From Nitrospirota bacterium (lineage in GTDB: Bacteria > Nitrospirota > Nitrospiria > Nitrospirales > NS-4), in assembly GCA_005877815.1 (NCBI GenBank), contig VBOG01000035.1, positions 1 to 53,715 of the forward strand: a stretch of 53,715 nucleotides of DNA. Reading direction: 5' to 3'. This document shows positions 12,394 through 20,594 of the stretch, piece by piece. The first letter of the stretch is position 1. The number at the start of each line of letters is the position of its first letter. A program made the translations under genes and the position numbers. The notes beneath the pieces were generated by a model. It was not told the DNA's origin. It worked only from the letters and a program-made list of their open reading frames with translations, and searched no databases.

Positions 12394-13464
12394 ATGAACG
12401 TGATCTTCCAGGCTCAGGTTCCCAAGGCGCATGGTCAGGATGTGAGCGCAAGGGGGATACTCGAGCCCATCGTGAGTGTGTGTATCCCCACCTATAACCG
12501 TGCGGCGATGCTCAAAAATGCGATGGACAGCGTGCTGGCGCAGACGTTCGGCGACTTTGAGTTGATCGTGTCCGACAATGCCTCATCGGATGGGACAGAG
12601 GCCTTGGTGCGTAGCTATCGCGACGAGCGCATCCGGTATGTCAAGCACGAGCGCAATATGGGGGCCGTCAGCAACTTCAACCGGTGCATGGCCATGTCCA
12701 GAGGGCGTTACATCACGGTGGTGAACGATGACGATGTCATGCTGGCAGAAAATCTTTTACTGAAGGTACAAGCGCTCAACGAGCATCCCAATGTGGGATT
12801 CGTCTATTCGGGATATGAACTGGTCGATGCGAGCCTTCGCCCTGTGCCGTGCCATCCGAATTTTATTCAGGCGGCGACCCGCGACGCCGTGGAGCGCGGA
12901 CACGACTTTTTGGAACACAGCCTCCTGTTCGGGTGCCATGTGGCCATGTCCTCTGTGGTGATCCGGCGAGACTGCATCGAACGAATCGGCGGTTTTAACG
13001 AGTCTCTTGACTATGCGTCCGATTATGACTATTGGATGCGTCTCTCGTTCCTCTACGATGTCATGGTGTTGGCTGTGCCGTTGGTGCAATACCGCATTCA
13101 CCCGACCAATGACACCGGCAAGTTTACAACCATGCTCAACGGACGTTTGGTGCCGAACCAGATCGGCCTGGAAGAGGTGTTCCGGACGAAACTCGCCATG
13201 ATCACTCACGCGCAGGCAGTATTACCGGCGCACACCAGGATCCTTGAGGCGGTGAGAGAGAAATCCACGGGGCAGTTGGCGCATCTCATTGAGCGGCAGT
13301 TGCTCGCCTACCAACTGAACCGCGAAGCCCGCGCCTATCTTCTCCGGATGTGGAAGCGATATCCGGCGCTGCTGGAATTTAGGACCATCGTCAAGCTTCT
13401 TCTCAAAACCTACGCCGCGAAACATCTTTTCTTTCTGTTCGAAAGGGTGAAATATTCGCAATAG
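12394..13464 (+). CDS. Family 2 glycosyltransferase
   Basis: A 356-aa GT-A fold glycosyltransferase. The N-terminal domain has VSVCIPTYNRAAMLKNAMDS, ELIVSDNASSDGTEALV and the nucleotide-sugar/metal motif VVNDDDVML (DxD-type). A later WMRLSFLYDV segment follows SLDYASDYDY, the usual acceptor-side region of GT2 enzymes. The last ~100 residues are helical and basic, with no obvious membrane helix. It probably transfers a sugar to a surface polysaccharide or glycolipid; the substrate cannot be told. No other polysaccharide genes are adjacent, so it is isolated. The ATG at 12394 uses an AGAGG site lying within a hairpin (see the upstream leader entry). Confidence 0.85.
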   Translation: MNVIFQAQVPKAHGQDVSARGILEPIVSVCIPTYNRAAMLKNAMDSVLAQTFGDFELIVSDNASSDGTEALVRSYRDERIRYVKHERNMGAVSNFNRCMAMSRGRYITVVNDDDVMLAENLLLKVQALNEHPNVGFVYSGYELVDASLRPVPCHPNFIQAATRDAVERGHDFLEHSLLFGCHVAMSSVVIRRDCIERIGGFNESLDYASDYDYWMRLSFLYDVMVLAVPLVQYRIHPTNDTGKFTTMLNGRLVPNQIGLEEVFRTKLAMITHAQAVLPAHTRILEAVREKSTGQLAHLIERQLLAYQLNREARAYLLRMWKRYPALLEFRTIVKLLLKTYAAKHLFFLFERVKYSQ

Positions 13465-13593
13465 CGGGATTCCGCACCGGCGACGGGAGCATAGCGCCGC
13501 TCGAAGCCCTTGCGGTCATCGTACGGACCTTCCCCCGCCACGTTACGATAGATTTTTTTAAGGTTTTATCATAGGCTTTGGCGGACGTGCCCA

Positions 13594-14684
13594 TTGGCTC
13601 ACCGGAGTCACATTAGGTTGGCAACAACGAGGACATGCGCCTTGTGCCGACGCGAGGTGAAGGCGGGCGTGGACGCCTGCCCTTCTTGCGGAGCCATCCT
13701 GGAGAATGCGAAGGCGTGGCAGATCTATCACCCGGAGCCTGCGCCCTCCTCTTCCCACGCCCGCACCATCGCGCTGTCGGGGGTGCTCGTGATCATCCTG
13801 TGTGTCGCCTATCTGGGATGGGAGCCTCACCGCCCGTTGTGGCACCTCCGGCTGAGCGGTCGGCATCTCTCGGCAGCCCAGTTGACCCTATCCAGCAGGA
13901 AGCCCTTCCGCCTGACCCACCAGAGTCTGATGCTCCGCCGCCGAACAAGACAGAGATGCTCAGCCAACAGGTAAAAGACAAAGAGTTGGAATCGAAATTA
14001 GCCTCGGTGTCGCAGGACGTGCGGCGCCCTCCCAAAGCGCCCATCGAGACGCCGGCGGCGTCCTCAAAATTTTTCCCCGATATCACGCGGCAAGTGCCGG
14101 TGATTCTTACCAACGACACGACGGGCTCGATGAAGCAAATGGGTTTCTACCTGGCCAAGAAAGGCGACATCGTGTTGGTGGATATCGAGGTGCATCACGT
14201 TCCGGAAGCTGTGGGGCCGAAGATCATCGCCGACCAGCATTTCAAGGCCACGAGCGTGGAGACCTTTGAGACCGCCGTCTATGCGGCGGCACACGCCGTC
14301 CGCTACGATGTCCGTCACCTCAGAGCCCACCTTGAATTGAAAACCACCATACTCCAAAGCGGTGTTGCGATTGACGGGCCCAGCGCTGGACTGGGGTGGG
14401 CCATCGCGGTGGCATCGGCGATCTTGGGGGATTCGATCCGGCCCGACGTCTGTTTTTCCGGCACGATCAACTTGAATTTTGAGGTCGGACCCGTCGGCGG
14501 CCTCGAGGATAAAATCAATGGCTGCCGTCAGATGAAATATCAGGAACTCATCGTTCCCGCCGGGCAGCGGACCATGGACCTTGCGTTAAAGGGGATGGGC
14601 TACGACATGAAAATCACAGAGGTCAGGGCACTAGCCGACGCTTACCAGGTGGCAACCGGTCAACCGCTCCGTTCCGCACCGTAA
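13594..14684 (+). CDS. Membrane-anchored Lon-like (S16) protease with zinc ribbon, split by a frameshift
   Basis: Two frames together make one protein. From 13594 (TTG) to about 13825, frame 1 encodes a zinc ribbon (CALC...CPSC) and a membrane helix (TIALSGVLVIILCVAYLGW). From about 13825 to 14684 another frame encodes a proline-rich linker and a Lon-type proteolytic domain with the Ser in DGPSAGLGWAIAVAS and the Lys in GGLEDKINGC, the S16 Ser-Lys dyad. The switch is in the region 13815-13860, after the membrane helix. The upstream part of the second frame (ATG 13635) reads as arginine/proline nonsense. Either the gene is disrupted, the sequence has an indel, or ribosomes shift frame. The catalytic domain, facing outward if the ribbon is cytoplasmic, is intact. 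No AAA+ domain is present. Confidence 0.7.
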
Positions 14685-14699
14685 GACTCATCGCACAAA

Positions 14700-14730
14700 A
14701 AGGGGACCTCCATCGGCGGCCGGTCCCCTT
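14700..14730. terminator. Bidirectional rho-independent terminator
   Basis: AAGGGGACC at 14700-14708 is inverted as GGTCCCCTT at 14722-14730. It is preceded by a run of A and followed by GGTTTTG, so it can serve both the + strand Lon-like gene and the convergent - strand gene that ends at 14745. Confidence 0.75.
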
Positions 14731-14744
14731 GGTTTTGTCAAGGC

Positions 14745-15089
14745 CTAGCGACCGAATGGAGGACTCGACTCCGACCCGGAGGACCCTCGGTTCTTGGCTC
14801 CCGAGATTTTCCGTACATAGTCCGCACTGCCGTCGGGCGCGATCGATGCCTCCACCTGATCGCCCACTTTCGGCGATCCTTCCCACTTGGTGTCTTTGTC
14901 CACGCGGAACGTCACTTCTCTTCCAGCCGGATCTTTCACGGTGTAAATGTCCCCTTGAATCCTGTCCAGCTGTCCCGTGATCTGCCCGGACGGGGCCGGA
15001 CTGGCGCTGATCGTTGGGTCTAAGGCATAGGCAGCGGCCCCCCAGCTCAGTATCGCGGCAAGCGCAAAAAGACCGATGTGCTTCTTCAT
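14745..15089 (-). CDS. Small exported protein of unknown function
   Basis: A 114-aa protein with a clear Sec signal peptide (MKKHIGLFALAAILSWGAAA, cleavage after AYA). The mature ~90 residues contain GQLDRIQGDIYTVKDPAGRE and WEGSPKVGDQVEASIAPDG, a small beta-rich, SH3/OB-like pattern (ion- or ligand-sensing DUF5666-like proteins look similar). The last residues are serine/glycine rich. I do not recognise a specific family. The start ATG at 15089 is preceded on its strand by GGGAGGATCCC, a good ribosome-binding site. It is monocistronic and converges on the Lon-like gene, sharing the terminator at 14700-14730. Confidence 0.75.
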   Translation of the reverse strand: MKKHIGLFALAAILSWGAAAYALDPTISASPAPSGQITGQLDRIQGDIYTVKDPAGREVTFRVDKDTKWEGSPKVGDQVEASIAPDGSADYVRKISGAKNRGSSGSESSPPFGR

Positions 15090-15376
15090 ATGGGATCCTC
15101 CCGGTTGTCGATGGCCAGGACTTTACAGAAGGCTAACTTTCGAATCTTCCGTCCTTTCGTAGGCTGTGTTTGTTCCACGCCAAAAACACTAGTGAACGCC
15201 ACGCACGCTTGGCTTGTCTTCTACCCTACGTGAGTGAGAGTACCTAATGCTTCTAGGATTCATACGCTGCCTTATCGCACGACATGCCGGTCTTCGGTAC
15301 CCTGAATGTACCCATCAATAGGTATTGCCGCGGGGTTCACGACTACATTTAGACAGATGTTTGGGGCAGGAAGGCC
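15090..15376. other. 287-base intergenic region, no gene seen
   Basis: This is the divergent upstream region of the exported protein gene (-) and the DUF4325 gene (+). No open frame has coding character and no strong dyad or consensus promoter stands out. It must hold the promoters of both flanking genes. Confidence 0.4.
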
Positions 15377-15634
15377 GTGCCGAATTTAGACACCGTTCAT
15401 CTCTCGGTCCTCATCTTGGTCGGCCCGGTGTGCAGCACCTCCTATGATGGCCAACGGGTGAATGCGTTGGTTGAGTCGCTGCTGAACCAGGGGTTTTCGG
15501 TGAAATTGGATTTCTATGGCGTGAAGTTGGTGACACCATCATTTTACGCGGCATCTGTTGGAGACTTGCAGTCCAGCCGGCCCAGTGCCTTTATCGACGG
15601 CAGGATTACCATCAGCGATTTATCGAGTCCGTAG
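15377..15634 (+). CDS. STAS-like DUF4325 protein
   Basis: An 85-aa cytoplasmic protein resembling DUF4325/STAS-like domains: a strand (HLSVLILVGPVCS), a helix with DGQRVNALVESLLNQG, then SVKLDFYGVKLVTPSFYAAS, which is the characteristic pattern 'V-LDF-GV--VTPSF' of the family. Such domains often act as regulatory partners, sometimes with ATPase or anti-sigma-like proteins. No partner is adjacent here. The GTG at 15377 follows CAGGAAGG closely; the first in-frame start gives a complete domain. Function unknown; family call moderate. Confidence 0.6.
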   Translation: MPNLDTVHLSVLILVGPVCSTSYDGQRVNALVESLLNQGFSVKLDFYGVKLVTPSFYAASVGDLQSSRPSAFIDGRITISDLSSP

Positions 15635-15728
15635 TTCTAGTCATACCTCTTAAGTTCCCCTGCAATGTTTCTATCGTGCGCAGCACCAGAAGCAAAGCAT
15701 AGGTATATAATGGATCGAGAGGTTGCCG

Positions 15729-16817
15729 ATGCATCAGGCCTTGGTCCTCGGCGCGGGCAAGATCGGATCGCTGGTTGCCTGTCTTCTGGCGGACAGCGGC
15801 GCCTATCGCGTGCACCTTGGCGACGTCACACTGGATGCGCCGAAGCGGTTGGTCGAAGACCTGGCGCTGGCCAATGTGACGCCCTGCGCGCTGGACGTGC
15901 GGCGTCCCACGATGCTCGAGGAATATCTCCTGGGCCATCAGTTCGACGCGGTTATCTCCAACCTCCCGTACTTCTGTAATGCCACGGTCGCGCAACTCGC
16001 GCGATCGCATCACCTGCAGTATTTCGACCTCACCGAAGACATCGAGGTGACCGCGCAAATCAAGTCCCTCAGCAGCGGAGCGGACCGGGCGTTTCTGCCG
16101 CAATGCGGCCTTGCGCCGGGATTCATCAGCATCGTGACCCACGAGTTGATGACCCATTTCGAGACGCTCGATACCGTCAAGATGCGGGTCGGCGCCCTGC
16201 CGGTCAATCCCAGCAACGCGTTGAAATATTCGCTGACCTGGTCCACCGACGGCTTGATCAATGAATATGGAAATCCGTGCTATGGGATTGAAGGGGGACG
16301 CGTAGCGACTCTGCAACCCCTGGAGGGATATGAGACCATCGAGCTGGATGGCCTGCTGTACGAAGCCTTCAATACCTCGGGGGGATTGGGCACATTGGCG
16401 GAGACCTACGCCGGCCGCGTGCGGACGATGAACTACAAGACGCTCCGGTATCCCGGACATTGCGAAAAAATCCAGTTGCTCATGAAAGATCTGAAACTGA
16501 ACGAAGACCGCGAGACCTTGAAGCGGATTTTGGAGTCGGCCGTTCCACAGACCCTGCAGGACGTCGTGTTGATCTATGCGTCGGTGACGGGGACTCGGCA
16601 GGGAGAGCTGTTTGAAGACACGTATGTCAAAAAGATCTACCCCCAGAAGATTCACGGTCGGCTGTGGTCGGCGATCCAGGTCACGACCGCGTCCGCGCTC
16701 TGCAGCGTCGTAGATCTGGTGCTGAACAAGCCCGCGGCGTACCAGGGGTTCGTCACACAGGAGACCTTTCCGTTGGCCAATGTGATCGGCAACCGGTTTG
16801 GAGCGTGCTTCCGGTAG
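15729..16817 (+). CDS. Saccharopine dehydrogenase-like oxidoreductase
   Basis: A 362-aa NAD(P)-dependent enzyme. The N-terminal Rossmann fold has QALVLGAGKIGSLVACLLAD, followed by a saccharopine-dehydrogenase catalytic domain with FDLTEDIEVTAQI, LPQCGLAPGFISIVTHEL and NTSGGLGTLAETYAGRVRTM. It belongs to the Lys9/lysine-6-dehydrogenase-like group, which forms or oxidises aminoadipate semialdehyde derivatives of lysine. ATG 15729 is preferred over TTG 15723 because GAGAGG ends six bases before it. The ALDH7 gene follows after nine bases and a VOC-domain gene after that, so a lysine to 2-aminoadipate route is likely. Whether the substrate is saccharopine or lysine itself cannot be told from sequence. 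Confidence 0.8.
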   Translation: MHQALVLGAGKIGSLVACLLADSGAYRVHLGDVTLDAPKRLVEDLALANVTPCALDVRRPTMLEEYLLGHQFDAVISNLPYFCNATVAQLARSHHLQYFDLTEDIEVTAQIKSLSSGADRAFLPQCGLAPGFISIVTHELMTHFETLDTVKMRVGALPVNPSNALKYSLTWSTDGLINEYGNPCYGIEGGRVATLQPLEGYETIELDGLLYEAFNTSGGLGTLAETYAGRVRTMNYKTLRYPGHCEKIQLLMKDLKLNEDRETLKRILESAVPQTLQDVVLIYASVTGTRQGELFEDTYVKKIYPQKIHGRLWSAIQVTTASALCSVVDLVLNKPAAYQGFVTQETFPLANVIGNRFGACFR

Positions 16818-16826
16818 GATGGAAGT

Positions 16827-18344
16827 ATGAACGTCCTCAAGGAATTAGGCATCGAGGCGGTGAATGCGGGGGGCAGCTCCGGCTCCGATTGGTGGAGCCG
16901 TCCGAGCGATGCCGGCGTGCTCGATTCCATCAACCCCGCGACCGGCGAAGTCATGGCCAGCGTGAACCTCTGTTCGGCGGCGGATTATGAACGGTTGGTG
17001 CAAGAGACGACCAACGCCTTTCAGCAATGGCGCATGGTGCCGGCTCCGAAGCGCGGCGAACTGGTCCGCTTGGTCGGAGAGGCGTTGCGGGAAAAGAAAG
17101 ACGTCCTGGGGACCCTCGTCGCGATGGAAGTCGGCAAGATCAAGGCCGAGGGTGACGGCGAGGTGCAGGAAATGATCGACATGGCCGATTTTGCCGTGGG
17201 CCAGTCCCGGATGCTGTATGGTCAGACCATGCATTCGGAGCGGCCGCATCATCGGATGTATGAACAATGGCATCCGCTCGGCCCGATCGGGGTGATCACG
17301 GCGTTTAATTTTCCGGTGGCCGTCTGGGCCTGGAACGCGTTCGTCGCCGCCATCGCCGGTGACCCCGTCGTGTGGAAGCCGTCGCCCAAGGCGTCGCTGT
17401 GCGCCGTCGCCGTGCAGCACATCTGCAATGCCGTGATGAAGCGGCACGGGTATGCCGGCATCTTCTCGCTCTTCATCACCAACACGGCGAAACTCGCCGA
17501 AACAATGGTGCGCGATCAGCGATTGCCGCTCATCTCCTTCACCGGGTCCGTGCCGGTGGGGCGCCACGTCGCGGAGGTCGTCGCGCAGCGGTTGGGGCGC
17601 ACGCTCCTCGAGCTCAGCGGCAACAACGCCATCATCGTGGATGAAAGCGCGGACCTCGACTTGGCCGTGCGCGCGATTGTCTTCGGGGCGGTGGGGACCG
17701 CGGGACAGCGGTGCACCACGACGCGGCGCGTGTTCATCCATGAGTCGCGGGCAACCGAGGCGGTGAACAAGTTGATCGCCGCGTACACACAGGTGAAGAT
17801 CGGCAATCCTCTCGACACCAAGGTGCTGATGGGGCCGCTGATCGATCACGCGGCCGTGGAAGCCTATCGCTCGGCACTGGGAGAGGTCAAAAAAGAAGGC
17901 GGCGAGATTCTTTGCGGCGGCCGGGTGCTCCCGGGACCGGGCTATTTTGTGGAGCCGACGATCGTACGGGCGCAGAACCGGTGGAATGTCGTGCAACGGG
18001 AGACGTTCGCGCCCATTCTCTATGTCATGACGTTTCGGACGATCGAGGAGGCCATCGCCATGCAGAACGACGTTCCGCAAGGCCTGTCCTCGGCCATCTT
18101 CACCAACGACCTTCGCCGCAGCGAGCGGTTTCTGTCGGCGGCGGGGAGCGATTGTGGGATTGCGAACGTCAACATCGGAACGTCCGGGGCGGAGATCGGC
18201 GGCGCGTTCGGAGGCGAGAAGACGACGGGCGGCGGCCGGGAGGCGGGATCGGATGCCTGGAAGGCGTATATGCGGCGGCAGACGAACACGATCAATTGGG
18301 GCACCGATCTTCCCCTGGCCCAGGGCATCACGTTTGACGTGTAG
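16827..18344 (+). CDS. Aldehyde dehydrogenase, ALDH7 type (2-aminoadipate semialdehyde dehydrogenase)
   Basis: A 505-aa NAD-dependent aldehyde dehydrogenase. The catalytic Cys296 lies in [11 protein letters not shown] and the general base Glu262 in [11 protein letters not shown]; the NAD region has [20 protein letters not shown] and [14 protein letters not shown]. The C-terminal segment [20 protein letters not shown] with RQTNTINWG is typical of ALDH7/antiquitin, which oxidises alpha-aminoadipate semialdehyde to aminoadipate. It sits between the saccharopine-dehydrogenase-like gene and the VOC gene, consistent with lysine breakdown through aminoadipate. The start at 16827 has GGATGG upstream. 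Family certain, exact substrate inferred from family and neighbours. Confidence 0.88.
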   Translation: MNVLKELGIEAVNAGGSSGSDWWSRPSDAGVLDSINPATGEVMASVNLCSAADYERLVQETTNAFQQWRMVPAPKRGELVRLVGEALREKKDVLGTLVAMEVGKIKAEGDGEVQEMIDMADFAVGQSRMLYGQTMHSERPHHRMYEQWHPLGPIGVITAFNFPVAVWAWNAFVAAIAGDPVVWKPSPKASLCAVAVQHICNAVMKRHGYAGIFSLFITNTAKLAETMVRDQRLPLISFTGSVPVGRHVAEVVAQRLGRTLLELSGNNAIIVDESADLDLAVRAIVFGAVGTAGQRCTTTRRVFIHESRATEAVNKLIAAYTQVKIGNPLDTKVLMGPLIDHAAVEAYRSALGEVKKEGGEILCGGRVLPGPGYFVEPTIVRAQNRWNVVQRETFAPILYVMTFRTIEEAIAMQNDVPQGLSSAIFTNDLRRSERFLSAAGSDCGIANVNIGTSGAEIGGAFGGEKTTGGGREAGSDAWKAYMRRQTNTINWGTDLPLAQGITFDV

Positions 18345-18366
18345 GCCGGACGAGAAAGGAGCGGGC

Positions 18367-18927
18367 ATGGTACGCGGGGCGGAATTGGATGCCGTTATCG
18401 AGGGAATGCTCACGGACTACCTGGCGAAAAACCGGGCGGCGAGAGTCTTGCGTGATGCGCTCGACGAGGCGGGGGTCGGCTTCCGACCCGTGGTGGATCA
18501 TCTGACGATCCGCACATTGGACATCGATCAGCGCGCCGATGAATTCGTCCGCTTGGGGTATGGGTTTTCGGAAACGCTGAACTATGAGGATTGGTTTGCC
18601 AAGGTCTATCGCACCACGGGCTATCCGGCGTTGTTTGTGGATCAGGCCTATCGTGACGATCGTGGCAAGACGAGCATCATTCCCGGGTGGGTCAAAAAGT
18701 TCGGCCACGATGTGTTTCACCATATCGCGGTCCGCGTTGAAGACATCGAGCAAGCCATCCGCCAACTGAAAGCCCGGGGCGTCACCTTTGCCGGTGAGGT
18801 TGTCGGCGCCCGAGGCGGGGAGCTCCGGCAGATCTTCACGGCGCCGGAAATCGTGGACGGCCAGCCCTTCTCGGTTCTTGAATTGACCGAACGCCATCGG
18901 GGCTACCAGGGCTTTTCGCCGCCGTAA
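18367..18927 (+). CDS. VOC-fold metalloprotein next to the lysine cassette
   Basis: A 186-aa vicinal-oxygen-chelate fold protein. Likely metal ligands are His45 in VVDHLTIRT, His119 in FHHIAVRV and Glu172 in FSVLELTER, giving a two-His-one-Glu pattern. The end (LTERHRGYQGFSPP) resembles the C-terminus of DUF1338-type 2-oxoadipate dioxygenases, but the protein is much shorter than those (~460 aa). The ATG at 18367 has GAAAGGAG just upstream and lies 22 bases after the ALDH7 stop, so it is co-transcribed. A role later in lysine/2-oxoadipate breakdown is possible but inferred. It might instead be a glyoxalase-like detoxifier of an aldehyde intermediate. Confidence 0.7.
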   Translation: MVRGAELDAVIEGMLTDYLAKNRAARVLRDALDEAGVGFRPVVDHLTIRTLDIDQRADEFVRLGYGFSETLNYEDWFAKVYRTTGYPALFVDQAYRDDRGKTSIIPGWVKKFGHDVFHHIAVRVEDIEQAIRQLKARGVTFAGEVVGARGGELRQIFTAPEIVDGQPFSVLELTERHRGYQGFSPP

Positions 18928-19044
18928 GCCGACAGCCTCATGAAATCCACGGTCGTGGCGCGCTAGCCTGGAGGCCCCGGTATGACCCCACGTGTTGAAT
19001 ACGTAGTTCGTTCGAGGAAATAACGGCGCAAGAACTGCCTTGGC

Positions 19045-19281
19045 GTGAAGCTCTATGTGAATTGGGTGAGAAAGGACATTGCGGAAGATCTCCTTTGGCG
19101 ACTGTTCTCGTTCTATGGGACGGTGAAATCACTGCAGCTTGAGCTTGCGCGCGATATTCACGGGACGCCCATCGGCACCGCCATCGTCGAGATGTCTCAC
19201 CCCATGGAAGTGCAAGAAATCCTCTGCATCGAAGATCGGCTCTACGGCGACCTCCTCCGGATCGAAGAATCGGTGAATTAA
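19045..19281 (+). CDS. Small RRM-type RNA-binding protein
   Basis: A 78-aa protein consisting of one RNA-recognition-motif fold: the RNP2-like strand KLYVNWV, a helix EDLLWRLFSFYG, and an RNP1-like strand IGTAIVEM. The RNP1 aromatic positions are weaker than in the second RRM protein at 19563. Start is GTG at 19045, the only in-frame candidate before a stop; no strong ribosome-binding site is visible. It precedes a decayed copy of the small membrane ORF found intact at 20443. Bacterial RRM proteins of this size are thought to act as RNA chaperones, but no target is evident here. Confidence 0.65.
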   Translation: MKLYVNWVRKDIAEDLLWRLFSFYGTVKSLQLELARDIHGTPIGTAIVEMSHPMEVQEILCIEDRLYGDLLRIEESVN

Positions 19282-19297
19282 GCGCGCTCCCTCTCCT

Positions 19298-19410
19298 GGT
19301 CATTGCGCTACTGAGCCTGATGCTCTTCAGTGGGTTGTGACTGTCTATGCCACCGTCCGGGAAGAACCCAGAAGCCTATGATTTCTGAAGAGATCCGGAA
19401 AGCCGCGTGA
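19298..19410 (+). pseudogene. Decayed copy of the small membrane protein at 20443
   Basis: The DNA is clearly similar to 20451-20580: GGTCATTGCGCTA, then GCCACCGTCCGGGAAGA, then AGAGATCCGGAAAGC. The frame starts VIALLSLMLF but a one-base deletion (ATGTGG in the intact copy reads AGTGG here) brings an early stop, and a further in-frame block is missing. The upstream start codon and ribosome-binding site of the intact gene are not conserved. It is a duplicate that has lost coding capacity. Confidence 0.75.
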
Positions 19411-19418
19411 CCTGCTCA

Positions 19419-19450
19419 CTGTCGCGGGCGTTTGGCAACAGCCGCGACAG
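19419..19450 (+). repeat. Conserved hairpin, copy A
   Basis: CTGTCGCGG at 19419-19427 pairs perfectly with CCGCGACAG at 19442-19450. The same stem, with a different loop, follows the intact small ORF at 20595-20629. There is no T-tract after it. Confidence 0.6.
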
Positions 19451-19505
19451 GAGTCCCCAAACGTGCCGTATATCTACTGGCTACCAAGGTAGGCAAAATA
19501 TTTCA

Positions 19506-19534
19506 TTGACATTACGTATAGCGGGGCCCATGCT
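19506..19534 (+). promoter_or_regulatory. Possible sigma70 promoter before the second RRM gene
   Basis: A perfect -35 box TTGACA lies at 19506-19511. Seventeen bases later CATGCT (19529-19534) is a weak -10 match. The ribosome-binding site GAGAGGGA follows at 19549-19556, before the ATG at 19563. The -35 is the convincing part. Confidence 0.35.
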
Positions 19535-19562
19535 ATCTTTCCCTCACTGAGAGGGATTTCGT

Positions 19563-19982
19563 ATGAGCAGGCTGCACGTCAACGGCCTCCCACCTGAAGT
19601 CACCGACAAGCACCTTCGAGACCTGTTTGAACAGTTCGGGCCAGTGGCCTCAGCGAAGATTGTTTGCGGCCTCGATGGGAACAGCCTCGGATTTGGCATG
19701 GTCGAAATGTTTCATGCGGAGGATCTTGCGGAGATTCTGACGACCAAGGACAAGCTTGCCATCGGTGGCAAGCGGCCTCACATCTGGCAGGTTTCAGAAA
19801 CCATCGGAGAGGTGATTCACACCAAGCGTCATGGTCTTCATGTCGAGAAGTGCAATGGGAAGTGGTATGTCTTCCAGCTCAATGAAGGACACTTGCAATG
19901 GTGCCGGGAGTTCGCCAAAGAGGATGATGCGCGTCACTACTATAGGCAAACGACATCACACCAGACGATCCTGCCTTCCTGA
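19563..19982 (+). CDS. RRM-domain RNA-binding protein with C-terminal extension
   Basis: A 139-aa protein. Residues 1-75 form an RRM with RNP2 SRLHVNGLP, helix DKHLRDLFEQFG and an RNP1-like strand LGFGMVEM. Residues ~80-139 form a second, unrecognised segment (EVIHTKRHGLHVEKCNGKWY, ending in QTTSHQTILPS). The start ATG has a strong GAGAGGGA site. It likely binds RNA in the cytoplasm. Two RRM genes within 600 bases, one larger, suggests local duplication; the extension is unusual for short bacterial RRM proteins, which are normally 80-110 aa. Confidence 0.8.
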   Translation: MSRLHVNGLPPEVTDKHLRDLFEQFGPVASAKIVCGLDGNSLGFGMVEMFHAEDLAEILTTKDKLAIGGKRPHIWQVSETIGEVIHTKRHGLHVEKCNGKWYVFQLNEGHLQWCREFAKEDDARHYYRQTTSHQTILPS

Positions 19983-20102
19983 AAGACTTTCTCGGTTCCT
20001 ACTTCATCCCGTTAGTTCCTTCCGAATTTAATCTGCGGCTAATCTTCCTCTAATTTATCGGCGCTATCCTAGGTTTAGGAACATTCACCAAGGAGGCGCA
20101 CC

Positions 20103-20420
20103 GTGAAAATGTCAGTCCTTGCCATTGGAGCTGTTGCATCGTTCTTGGCCTCAAGTCTCGCTCTTGCGGCTCCGCCTGCCCATGAAGGCTACCCGTATGG
20201 TGGAAAAGGCGGAGAACTCTACGGCCAGTCTGCTGAGAGGGAAGCCACAGAGGCGGCGAACAAGGAATTCCTCGGCGGATACCCGAACGAGCTAAAGTCC
20301 GCCGAAGACAACAGCCGTCTGGGGATACAGCAAACCAATGATCCCCGCCATCCGGCGCATCCCGGCTATCCGTACCGCGACCAGACGGCAAATACGATTC
20401 CGCACGCGCCGGCCCGGTAA
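20103..20420 (+). CDS. Small exported protein with GYP..LYG motif
   Basis: A 105-aa protein with a Sec signal peptide (MKMSVLAIGAVASFLASSLA, cleavage near LALAA). The mature part is small, hydrophilic and has EGYPYGGKGGELYGQSAERE near its start and HPGYPYRDQ near its end. The first motif recurs in the exported protein at 44645-44983 (GYPSEGTKATDLYGSSALEG), so the two are members of one family. Function unknown. The GTG at 20103 is chosen because AAGGAGGC lies seven bases upstream. It is followed by a small membrane ORF (20443), probably in the same transcript. Confidence 0.75.
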   Translation: MKMSVLAIGAVASFLASSLALAAPPAHEGYPYGGKGGELYGQSAEREATEAANKEFLGGYPNELKSAEDNSRLGIQQTNDPRHPAHPGYPYRDQTANTIPHAPAR

Positions 20421-20442
20421 CGGCAGAAAGGAGGTGCCGACC

Positions 20443-20580
20443 GTGAATCAGGTCATTGCGCTATTGACGTTGATGTTCTTCATGTGGATCGTGGCGGTCT
20501 ACGCCACCGTCCGGGAAGAGCCTGAGGAGAAGCGTATATCTCCTGAAGAGTCTCCTCAAGAGATCCGGAAAGCTGCCTGA
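20443..20580 (+). CDS. 45-aa single-span membrane protein
   Basis: A very short gene starting GTG at 20443 behind AAAGGAGGTG, a near-perfect ribosome-binding site. The product is one hydrophobic helix (VIALLTLMFFMWIVAVYA) followed by an acidic tail (REEPEEKRISPEESPQE). It probably sits in the inner membrane with the tail in the cytoplasm, though orientation is inferred. It follows the exported protein gene by 22 bases. A decayed copy exists at 19298-19410. Protein-level purifying selection cannot be judged, but the strong ribosome-binding site and the clear helix argue for a real gene. Confidence 0.6.
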   Translation: MNQVIALLTLMFFMWIVAVYATVREEPEEKRISPEESPQEIRKAA

Positions 20581-20594
20581 CCTTACTCATCTTG

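Noticed and set aside
13635-13830. N-terminal part of the second frame of the Lon-like gene as its own start region
   Set aside because: It reads as arginine/proline-rich nonsense while frame 1 encodes a clear zinc ribbon and membrane helix, so the frameshift interpretation is better.
16845-18413. 522-aa frame on the - strand across ALDH7
   Set aside because: Shadow of the aldehyde dehydrogenase gene; low-complexity composition and no motifs.
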